From JBBQDK01 sp038319625 (GTDB lineage Bacteria; Pseudomonadota; Gammaproteobacteria; JBBQDK01): 12,904 bases of DNA. The translations under genes were made by a program, and so were the position numbers. Positions 7,462-12,904 of this stretch are shown piece by piece. Every line of letters starts with the position of its first letter. Within the stretch, counting starts at the first letter, position 1. A model generated the notes under the pieces. The model was not told the origin of the DNA. It ran no database searches and worked only from the letters and a program-made list of their open reading frames with translations. The stretch spans positions 1-12,904 of the forward strand of contig JBBQDK010000078.1 in assembly GCA_038319625.1 (NCBI GenBank), read 5' to 3'.

Positions 7462-8460
7462 ATGAAAAGGCTGACAGTCATGCAGACACCGGTTTGTCTC
7501 TACCTCGGCGCCGATCTCGCTCGTTACAATTTCGGCGATGCCCATCCCTTCGGTCCGAAGCGCCTCGGTGCGTTTCGGGACGAATTACAGCGTCAGGGAC
7601 TGGACCGCGAGGTATGCGTGTGCGCACCGGTGGCGGCGGGGAAGGCAGAGATCGAACGCTTTCATACACCCGAGTATGTCGAGCGCGTCAGAATGCAGTC
7701 CAGGCATGGCGTGGGTTATCTGGATATGGGCGATACCCCGGCTTTCATCGGCGTGTATGAAGCGGCCAGCATCGTGGTGGGCACGACGCTCGATGCCGTG
7801 GCGCGGATTCTGCGCGGCGAATGTCGTCGCGGTTTCGTGCCGATCGCCGGCATGCATCATGCGCGCCGCGACGGCGCCGCCGGCTTCTGCGTCTTCAATG
7901 ACTGCGGCGTGGCCATCGAGACACTGCGCAGCGAACACGGACTGCGGCGCATTGCCTACGTGGATATCGACGCCCATCACGGCGACGGTGTGTTGTACGC
8001 CTTCGAGAGCGACCCGGATCTGGTCATCGTGGATTTTCACGAAGACGGGCGCTATCTCTATCCGGGCACGGGCACTGCCGAGGAGACCGGTCGCGGTGCC
8101 GCGCAAGGGACCAAGCACAATTATCCGCTGCCACCGAGCGCCGGTGATGCCGCCTTGCTGCAGGTTTGGCCAGAGGTGGAAGCGATCCTGCGCCGCGCGC
8201 AACCGGAGTTTATTCTGTTGCAATGCGGCGCCGATTCGCTGGCGGGTGATCCGCTTACTCACCTTGCCCTGAGCCCGATAGCGCATGCCCATGTCGCGGC
8301 CAGTCTCTGCCGTCTCGCGGATGAACTGGGCCACGGCCGCGTGCTGGCATTGGGCGGCGGCGGTTACGATCTGGATAATATCGCCAAGGCCTGGTGCGCG
8401 GTGGTGCGAGAGTTACTCGGTGGCAATGACGCGATTGCCGGTACGGCAGTCGGTAGTTAA
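7462..8460 (+). CDS. Class I histone deacetylase/AcuC-like amidohydrolase
   Basis: A 332-aa cytoplasmic Zn-dependent hydrolase of the arginase/deacetylase fold. Bacterial members remove acetyl groups from proteins (AcuC), polyamines or other small amides; which one applies here is unknown. Catalytic features by homology to HDAC8: the His pair in GMHHARRDGAAGF (His132, His133), zinc ligands Asp170 and His172 in YVDIDAHHGDGV and Asp258 in CGADSLAGDP, and the transition-state tyrosine Tyr302 in GGGGYD. All are present, so it should be active. The first ATG (7462) has no clear ribosome-binding site; the in-frame ATG at 7480 has AAAAGG nine bases upstream and gives MQTPVCLYLG, so it may be the true start (326 aa). 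No acs or acuA neighbour is present to support an acetyl-CoA synthetase partner. Confidence 0.9.
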   Translation: MKRLTVMQTPVCLYLGADLARYNFGDAHPFGPKRLGAFRDELQRQGLDREVCVCAPVAAGKAEIERFHTPEYVERVRMQSRHGVGYLDMGDTPAFIGVYEAASIVVGTTLDAVARILRGECRRGFVPIAGMHHARRDGAAGFCVFNDCGVAIETLRSEHGLRRIAYVDIDAHHGDGVLYAFESDPDLVIVDFHEDGRYLYPGTGTAEETGRGAAQGTKHNYPLPPSAGDAALLQVWPEVEAILRRAQPEFILLQCGADSLAGDPLTHLALSPIAHAHVAASLCRLADELGHGRVLALGGGGYDLDNIAKAWCAVVRELLGGNDAIAGTAVGS

Positions 8461-8500
8461 TGAACAGGCGTAACGAATAGCGCGGCGACCGAAAAGAAAG

Positions 8501-8672
8501 TCCCTGCACCCTTCGCGCTACGCGCTCTTCCCTCAGGGAGAAGGCCACGACTGCAAGGATGCAGGAGGTAGGGCAACGCCGGGAGCAGTTGCCGAGGATG
8601 AGGGGATTAAAATCAATGCGCGACTTTGATCCACTCATCCCAACCCTTCCAGAGGGAGAGGGAATTACAGTG
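8501..8672 (+). repeat. Composite inverted pair of CCCTCTCCC-type repeats
   Basis: The left half has the same 21 bases (8506-8526) as 2525-2545, then TTCCCTCAGGGAGAAGG. An insert with a GGCAAC/GTTGCC hairpin (8572-8593) precedes GGATGAGGGGATT (8597-8609). The right half starts CTCATCCCAACCC (8634-8646) and ends AGAGGGAGAGGGAATTACAGTGG-like (8651-8672). The two halves are inverted relative to each other around a centre of about 25 nt. It lies just after the deacetylase-like gene and has no coding content I can support. Confidence 0.75.
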
Positions 8673-8739
8673 GCAGATTTGCCGCCTTCAGGTGGCGCAA
8701 GGTTTTATGAGCGCCGTTGAGGCGCTAGCAAAATAAGCT

Positions 8740-8770
8740 CCCGGCTTTGCCGGGTGTAATTTAACTTTAT
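8740..8770 (+). terminator. Possible rho-independent terminator
   Basis: The stem CCCGGC / GCCGGG (8740-8745, 8749-8754) has a TTT loop and is followed by the T-rich run TGTAATTTAACTTTATT. A second hairpin, AGCGCC / GGCGCT (8710-8715, 8721-8726), lies just before it. It could end transcription from the deacetylase-like gene 280 bp upstream. The T tract is interrupted, so this is uncertain. Confidence 0.4.
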
Positions 8771-9068
8771 TCCTTATTATTACAGTTAGATGAAAGACTA
8801 TCATGAGTACTGACTGTAAGCCGTGCGGTACATCTCGCACCCATCCCGTTCAATCGGCAGCGGCGCCGTGCCGACGGGCCGCGGGCCACACAGTCGCTGC
8901 ATCCCATCGACTCTGAGGATGTCCCGGTAAGCAACTGATTCAGAGGCGCAGGTTCGCGTCGCGTGACCGGTCTTCAACATGCATCACGGCAGTGGATCGG
9001 GTATCATTTGAGCTTTTCTGATGCAGCTGGTGACGTGGCCTGCCATGAACCGGTGTTTAGGGGGATAG
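8761..9068 (+). other. Long non-coding leader upstream of glyA
   Basis: About 300 bp without a recognised gene. After an AT-rich stretch (8755-8800, a plausible promoter zone) come GC-rich potential hairpins: GTGCG/CGCAC (8823-8840) and an imperfect palindrome centred on GGCGCC (8855-8873). TATCAT at 9002-9007 is a possible -10 for glyA, but no -35 at normal spacing is seen. No PurR-like or glycine-riboswitch motif was recognised. A 37-codon frame (8803-8916) is present but matches nothing I know. Confidence 0.4.
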
Positions 9069-10322
9069 ATGTTCAGCAAAGAGATGACGATTGCCGGTTA
9101 CGACGACCAGCTTTGGGCCGCGATTCAAGGCGAGGAACGTCGGCAGGAAGATCACATTGAACTGATCGCCTCGGAAAATTACGCCAGCCCACGGGTGCTC
9201 GCCGCGCAGGGTTCGGTGCTGACCAATAAATACGCCGAAGGCTATCCCGGCAAACGCTATTACGGTGGCTGCGAATTCGTCGACGCCGCCGAGCAGCTCG
9301 CTATCGACCGCGCCAAGCAACTGTTCGGCGCCGATTACGCCAACGTGCAGCCGCACTCCGGCTCGCAGGCCAATGCCGCTGTTTACTTCGCGCTGCTCAA
9401 CGCCGGCGACACCATCCTGGGTATGAGCCTGGCGCATGGTGGTCATCTGACGCATGGCTCAAAGGTGAACTTCTCCGGCAAGTTGTTCAACGCCGTGCAG
9501 TACGGTCTGGATCCGGATACGGATGAAATCGATTACGTGCAGGTCGAAGCACTGGCCAAAGAGCATAAGCCGAAGATGATCATCGGTGGCTTCTCGGCCT
9601 ATTCACGCGTTGTCGACTGGCAGCGGCTGCGCACTATTGCCGATCAGGTCGGCGCCTTGCTGTTCGTCGACATGGCGCATATCGCCGGACTGGTTGCTGC
9701 CGGCATCTATCCAAATCCCGTGCCGGTCGCCGACGTTGTCACCACCACCACGCACAAGACTCTGCGCGGTCCGCGCGGCGGTCTGATCCTGGCGCATGCC
9801 AATCCTGACATCGAAAAGAAACTCAGTTCGATGGTGTTTCCCGGCACTCAGGGTGGCCCGCTGATGCACGTCATCGCCGCCAAGGCCGTGGCCTTCAAGG
9901 AGGCTCTGGAACCGGAATTCAAGGAATATCAGAAACAGGTACTGGCCAATGCCCGCGCCATGGCCGCGGTGTTCATCGAGCGCGGCTACAGAGTGGTGTC
10001 CGGCGGCACCGATGACCACCTGTTTCTCGTTGATTTGATCGCCAAGGGCATCACAGGCAAAGACGCCGATGCCGCGCTCGGCCGCGCCAACATCACCGTC
10101 AATAAGAACACCGTGCCCAACGACCCGCAATCTCCATTCGTCACCAGCGGCATCCGTGTCGGTACCCCCGCCGTCACCACCCGCGGTTTCAAGGAAGCCG
10201 AAGTACGCGACCTGGCCGGCTGGATGTGCAACGTGATGGACGACATCGACAATACCGCTGTCATCGATTCTGTGCGGGAGCAGGTGCTGGAAATCTGCAA
10301 GCGGTTTCCGGTCTATGAATAA
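9069..10322 (+). CDS. glyA: Serine hydroxymethyltransferase
   Basis: A PLP-dependent cytoplasmic enzyme that converts serine plus tetrahydrofolate to glycine plus 5,10-methylene-THF, the main source of one-carbon units for purines, thymidylate and methionine. Its 417 residues equal the E. coli length. Landmarks: IELIASENYASP (30-41), NKYAEGYPGKRYYGG (53-67), the PLP-stacking region SLAHGGHLTHG (120-130), DMAHIAGL (201-208) with PLP-contacting Asp201 and His204, and TTTTHKTLRGPRGG (225-238) with Schiff-base Lys230. The start has a good AGGGGGA five to eight bases upstream. It heads the conserved glyA-nrdR-rib cluster; nrdR starts 80 bp downstream, beyond a large inverted repeat. Confidence 0.98.
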   Translation: MFSKEMTIAGYDDQLWAAIQGEERRQEDHIELIASENYASPRVLAAQGSVLTNKYAEGYPGKRYYGGCEFVDAAEQLAIDRAKQLFGADYANVQPHSGSQANAAVYFALLNAGDTILGMSLAHGGHLTHGSKVNFSGKLFNAVQYGLDPDTDEIDYVQVEALAKEHKPKMIIGGFSAYSRVVDWQRLRTIADQVGALLFVDMAHIAGLVAAGIYPNPVPVADVVTTTTHKTLRGPRGGLILAHANPDIEKKLSSMVFPGTQGGPLMHVIAAKAVAFKEALEPEFKEYQKQVLANARAMAAVFIERGYRVVSGGTDDHLFLVDLIAKGITGKDADAALGRANITVNKNTVPNDPQSPFVTSGIRVGTPAVTTRGFKEAEVRDLAGWMCNVMDDIDNTAVIDSVREQVLEICKRFPVYE

Positions 10323-10324
10323 GG

Positions 10325-10397
10325 CAGTAGCGTGTAGCGAGTGGCGAGTCACTGCCTTCGCCGTTACTCGTCACTCGCCACTCGCTACTAGCCACTG
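10325..10397. repeat. 73-bp inverted repeat of heptamers between glyA and nrdR
   Basis: Arms 10325-10349 and 10373-10397 pair at 22 of 25 positions, with the inner 16 bp perfect (10334-10349 with 10373-10388), around a 23-nt loop. The right side is a register of five 7-nt units: TTACTCG, TCACTCG, CCACTCG, CTACTAG, CCACTGA (10364-10398). The left side has AGTAGCG, TGTAGCG, AGTGGCG, AGTCACT (10326-10353). It ends five bases before the nrdR start codon, and would fold into a strong hairpin in the glyA-nrdR transcript. Confidence 0.9.
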
Positions 10398-10402
10398 ATT
10401 TT

Positions 10403-10912
10403 ATGTACTGCCCCTTCTGTGGCGCGCCCGAAACCAAGGTGATCGACTCGCGGCTGGCGAATGAGGGCGATCAGGTACGTCGCCGTCGCGAGTGTCTGAC
10501 CTGCGCGGAGCGCTTCACCACTTTCGAGATTCCAGAGCTGATGATGCCGCGCATCATCAAGCAGAACGGCAGCCGTCAGCCCTTCGACGAAGACAAATTG
10601 CGCGGCGGTTTCCTGCGCGCGCTGGAGAAGCGGCCGGTCGGCACCGACCTGATCGAGGCGGCGATCAGTCACATCATGCACAAGCTGTTGGTGATGGGTG
10701 AACGCGAAGTGCCATCCCGACTGGTCGGCGAATGGGTGATGCAGGAACTGCGCGAACTGGATCAGATCGCCTACGTGCGTTTCGCCTCGGTATACCGCGA
10801 CTTCAAGGATGTGAAGGAGTTCCGCGACGAACTCGACCGGCTTGAAAGTGAACCATCGCCGGAGAGCAGGAAGCAGCAGATACCATTGTTGCCTGAGGAC
10901 AGTGGCGAATAG
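10403..10912 (+). CDS. nrdR: Transcriptional repressor NrdR
   Basis: A cytoplasmic nucleotide-sensing repressor that binds NrdR boxes before ribonucleotide reductase genes and shuts them off when dATP is high. It has 169 residues; the family is usually about 150-160, the excess being a charged C-terminal tail after residue 145. The N-terminal zinc ribbon has Cys3, Cys6, Cys31 and Cys34 (MYCPFC ... CLTC), and the basic RRRREC segment (26-31) follows family pattern. The ATP-cone spans about 48-138. The start is fixed by the invariant N-terminus, yet no Shine-Dalgarno sequence lies upstream; the preceding bases are ACTGATTTT directly after the hairpin. No ribonucleotide reductase gene or NrdR box is visible here. 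Confidence 0.97.
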   Translation: MYCPFCGAPETKVIDSRLANEGDQVRRRRECLTCAERFTTFEIPELMMPRIIKQNGSRQPFDEDKLRGGFLRALEKRPVGTDLIEAAISHIMHKLLVMGEREVPSRLVGEWVMQELRELDQIAYVRFASVYRDFKDVKEFRDELDRLESEPSPESRKQQIPLLPEDSGE

Positions 10913-10931
10913 ATAGATGAGTAGCTACATG

Positions 10932-11031
10932 ATGCAAGATTCAAGTTACAAGGATCGGCGCTGCCGTCCTCTGTGTTGGCGTACACACTCTCTGCGTGGA
11001 TTTCTTGCAGCTTGCAGCTTGCATCTTGTAT
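10932..11031. repeat. Inverted heptamer repeat between nrdR and ribD
   Basis: Left: three NNNCAAG heptamers, ATGCAAG, ATTCAAG, TTACAAG (10932-10952). Right: four complementary CTTGNNN heptamers, CTTGCAG, CTTGCAG, CTTGCAT, CTTGTAT (11004-11031). The arms can pair imperfectly over about 21 bp with a loop of about 51 nt. The repeat ends 10 bases before the ribD start codon. It has the same construction as the repeat before nrdR but a different unit sequence. Confidence 0.8.
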
Positions 11032-11041
11032 CTGTCATCTC

Positions 11042-12136
11042 ATGACACATGCCACCGACCAGGAATACATGTCCAGCGCCCTGCAACTGGCCGAGCGCGG
11101 TCTCTATACCACCGACCCGAATCCACGTGTCGGTTGCGTGCTGGTCAAGGACGGTGTGGTGGTGGGCGAGGGCTGGCATGTACGGGCCGGTGAAGCGCAT
11201 GCCGAGATCAATGCGCTGGCGCAGGCCGGCGCACAGGCACGCGGTGCGACGGCCTATGTAACACTGGAGCCGTGCTGCCATCAGGGTCGCACACCGCCGT
11301 GCAGCGATGCCCTGATCTCGGCCGGCGTAACGCGAGTCGTGGCGGCGCTGATCGATCCCAATCCGCGCGTGGCAGGGCAGGGCCTGGCGCAATTGCAGTC
11401 GGCCGGCATCAGCGTCGAGAACGGTATCCTCGCGGCGCAGGCCGAAGCCCTGAATCCGGGCTTCGTCATGCGCATGCGCAAGGGTCGTCCGTTCGTGCGC
11501 GCCAAGCTGGCGATGAGTCTCGACGGCCGCACCGCCATGGCCACGGGCGAGAGCAAGTGGATCACGAGCGAGGCGGCGCGCGCCGATGTACAACGGCTGC
11601 GCGCGCGCAGCAGCGCGATCATCAGCGGTATCGGCACGGTGCTGATGGATGATCCCTCGCTCACGGTGCGGATGGATGGCGTAGCCAACGTGCGCCAGCC
11701 GCTGCGCGTGGTACTGGATCCGTACCTGTCAATGTCGCCGGACGCGCGCCTACTCTCGTTGCCGGGCCGCACGCTGGTCTGCACGGCCGTCGATGACGCT
11801 GCGCTGCGCGAGCAACTGGTACGCGCGGGTGCCGAGGTCGTGCGCATCGCCAGTCAGGGCGACGCCCTTGATCTGCGCGCCATGCTGGAAATGCTGGCCA
11901 TCGAGCAGGTCAACGAGGTCCTGCTGGAAACCGGCGCAACCTTGAGCGGTGCCATGTTGCGCGCCGGGTTGATCGACGAACTGGTGATATATATGGCACC
12001 GCACCTGATGGGTGACAGTGCGCGCGGTTTGTTTCACCTGCCGGGGTTGACCGAGATGAATGACCGGGTGGCGCTCGACATCAGCGATATCCGTGCCGTG
12101 GGTAAGGATTGGCGGATCACCTGCAAAGTGGGTTGA
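11042..12136 (+). CDS. ribD: Bifunctional riboflavin biosynthesis deaminase/reductase RibD
   Basis: A cytoplasmic bifunctional enzyme: it deaminates 2,5-diamino-6-ribosylamino-pyrimidinone 5'-phosphate and then reduces the ribosyl side chain with NADPH, the second and third steps from GTP to riboflavin. With the ATG at 11042 it has 364 residues (E. coli 367). Deaminase domain 1-145: zinc/catalytic HAE (53-55) and PCCHQGRTPPC (78-87 region) with the two Cys ligands. Reductase domain from about 150: KLAMSLDGRTA (155-165), GIGTVLMDDPSLTVR (196-210), LLETGATLSGAML (294-306). A GTG at 10973 is in frame, but the added residues would be encoded by the repeat and are unlike any RibD. No ribosome-binding site is evident before 11042, and no FMN riboswitch was recognised in the gap. 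Confidence 0.95.
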   Translation: MTHATDQEYMSSALQLAERGLYTTDPNPRVGCVLVKDGVVVGEGWHVRAGEAHAEINALAQAGAQARGATAYVTLEPCCHQGRTPPCSDALISAGVTRVVAALIDPNPRVAGQGLAQLQSAGISVENGILAAQAEALNPGFVMRMRKGRPFVRAKLAMSLDGRTAMATGESKWITSEAARADVQRLRARSSAIISGIGTVLMDDPSLTVRMDGVANVRQPLRVVLDPYLSMSPDARLLSLPGRTLVCTAVDDAALREQLVRAGAEVVRIASQGDALDLRAMLEMLAIEQVNEVLLETGATLSGAMLRAGLIDELVIYMAPHLMGDSARGLFHLPGLTEMNDRVALDISDIRAVGKDWRITCKVG

Positions 12137-12178
12137 GCAGATTCTCGACGAATCATCACGCAAATCTTTGCAGAATGT

Positions 12179-12260
12179 CCCTTCTCCCTCAGGGAGAAGG
12201 ACAGGATGAGGGGGCGTGTATAAGACCCCCTCACCCCAACCCTCTCCCTGAGGGAGAGGG
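12179..12260 (+). repeat. Inverted pair of CCCTCTCCC-type repeats (short centre)
   Basis: Left unit: palindrome CCTTCTCCCT-C-AGGGAGAAGG (12180-12200), then GGATGAGGGGG. Right unit: CCCCCTCACCCCAA, then the 21-bp palindrome at 12240-12260. The inner ends TGAGGGGG (12207-12214) and CCCCCTCA (12226-12233) pair perfectly around 11 nt. This is the same left/right plan as 8501-8672 and 2505-2720 but with the shortest centre. It lies 42 bp after ribD. Confidence 0.85.
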
Positions 12261-12392
12261 AGTAGTCCAGTGGTCGCATTATGTTTTTTCGACTGGCCGT
12301 CGACAGCTGTTTTAGAAGTGGGTCCCTCTCCCTGAGGGAGAGGGAGTTGTTCAGTGCGCGCATATTGTTTTTTGCGGCTAACCGTCGCCAGC
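12240..12392 (+). repeat. Tandem duplication of palindrome plus tail before ribE
   Basis: Unit A (12240-12307) and unit B (12324-12392) each consist of the identical 21-bp palindrome and a related tail of about 47 bp that includes a run of six Ts followed by a CGRCTRRCCGTCG-like stretch. The tails are diverged but clearly alignable. Unit B ends 19 bp before the ribE start codon. The palindrome-to-palindrome distance is 84 bp. Confidence 0.75.
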
Positions 12393-12411
12393 AACAGCAG
12401 AGAGTAGCTAT

Positions 12412-12904
12412 ATGTTCACAGGCATCATCCAGGCCATCGGCACAGTCGCCGTCATCGAGCCGCACGGCGGCGATAAACATCTGCGCATCACTACGGACAA
12501 GCTCGATATCTCCGCAACCAAAATCGGCGATAGCATTGCTGTCAGCGGCGTCTGCCTTACGGCTGTGCAACTCGACGCGACGGGCTTCTGGGCGGACGTA
12601 TCGGCGGAGACACTTTCCTGTACCACCTGTGACGATTTGCAGGTCGGTACGGCAGTGAATCTGGAACAGGCATTGACGCCTGCCACTGCACTGGGCGGTC
12701 ACCTGGTCAGCGGCCATGTCGATGGTGTCGGCACGGTGGTCGAGCGTCATGACGATGCACGCTCGGTGCGCCTGCGCATCGCCGCGCCGGAAGCTCTGGC
12801 GCGCTACATCGCCGCCAAGGGGTCGATCTGTGTCGACGGCGTCAGCCTTACGGTCAATACGGTTAAAGGCGCCGAGTTCGAATTGAACATTGTCCCACAC
12901 ACCC
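12412..12904 (+). CDS. ribE: Riboflavin synthase alpha chain, 3' truncated by window edge
   Basis: Catalyses the final step of riboflavin synthesis, dismutation of two 6,7-dimethyl-8-ribityllumazine molecules into riboflavin and a pyrimidine. 164 codons are visible of about 200-220 in the family. The two lumazine-binding barrels are evident: barrel 1 begins MFTGIIQAIGTV and contains GDSIAVSGVCLTAV (39-52); barrel 2 contains LGGHLVSGHVDGVG, KGSICVDGVSLTVN and the last visible residues IVPHT. VNLEQAL, between the barrels, is also typical. The ATG has GAGAG about eight bases upstream, unlike nrdR and ribD. It lies 275 bp after ribD, a wide gap for this operon, caused by the inserted repeats. The frame is open at the right edge. 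Also called ribC in some species. Confidence 0.96.
   Translation, partial: MFTGIIQAIGTVAVIEPHGGDKHLRITTDKLDISATKIGDSIAVSGVCLTAVQLDATGFWADVSAETLSCTTCDDLQVGTAVNLEQALTPATALGGHLVSGHVDGVGTVVERHDDARSVRLRIAAPEALARYIAAKGSICVDGVSLTVNTVKGAEFELNIVPHT

Noticed and set aside
8803..8916. 37-codon frame MSTDCKPCGTS... upstream of glyA.
   Set aside because: No strong ribosome-binding site, Arg/Ala/Pro-rich composition typical of chance frames in GC-rich DNA, and no known family.
10973..11041. GTG start extending RibD by 23 residues.
   Set aside because: The extra residues are encoded by the heptamer repeat, and RibD proteins start close to the ATG at 11042.
10913..11041. FMN riboswitch before ribD.
   Set aside because: The gap is mostly the heptamer inverted repeat; no conserved RFN-element segments were recognised.
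11750..12394. 214-codon minus-strand frame with LPLPQGEG-type segments.
   Set aside because: Antisense to ribD and the repeats; the peptide segments are translations of the palindromes.

Overview
The window looks like chromosomal DNA from a gammaproteobacterium. It is GC-rich. It carries the glyA-nrdR-ribD-ribE gene order typical of that class, an EttA of exactly the usual length (555 aa), and an FtsX-type permease close to E. coli YbbP. I cannot name the genus. No tRNA, rRNA, CRISPR array or riboswitch was recognised.

Layout: (1) 2-2299 (+) is a 5'-truncated YbbP-like ABC permease. (2) 2300-3339 is a gene-poor island of repeats and gene remnants: an inverted pair of CCCTCTCCC-type repeats around a broken DUF559 (Vsr-like nuclease family) gene, a tandem GAATCATGGGGTC array with a palindrome like those beside REP-associated transposases, and a tyrosine recombinase cut off after about 23 codons. 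(3) 3340-7313 (-) holds a DUF815 AAA-type ATPase, a Na+/Ca2+-exchanger-family antiporter and ettA. (4) 7462-8460 (+) is a class I histone-deacetylase-like amidohydrolase, divergent from ettA. (5) 8461-9068 is a repeat-filled gap and glyA leader. (6) 9069-12904 (+) is glyA, nrdR, ribD and the start of ribE, the last running off the window edge.

The conserved genes are ordinary: one-carbon metabolism (GlyA), control of ribonucleotide reductase genes (NrdR), riboflavin synthesis (RibD, RibE), translation control (EttA), ion transport and an acetyl-hydrolase family enzyme. The unusual part is between them. Most gaps contain at least one short palindromic element, from at least three unrelated families. 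The most interesting signal is that the CCCTCTCCC repeats occur as inverted left/right pairs with a variable centre, and one pair encloses a DUF559 remnant whose ribosome-binding site is supplied by the repeat. This suggests, but does not prove, that the short pairs are internal-deletion derivatives of a nuclease-carrying element. A second signal is a set of inverted repeats built from 7-9 nt tandem units, two of which end within about 10 nt of the nrdR and ribD start codons, where no Shine-Dalgarno sequence is visible.
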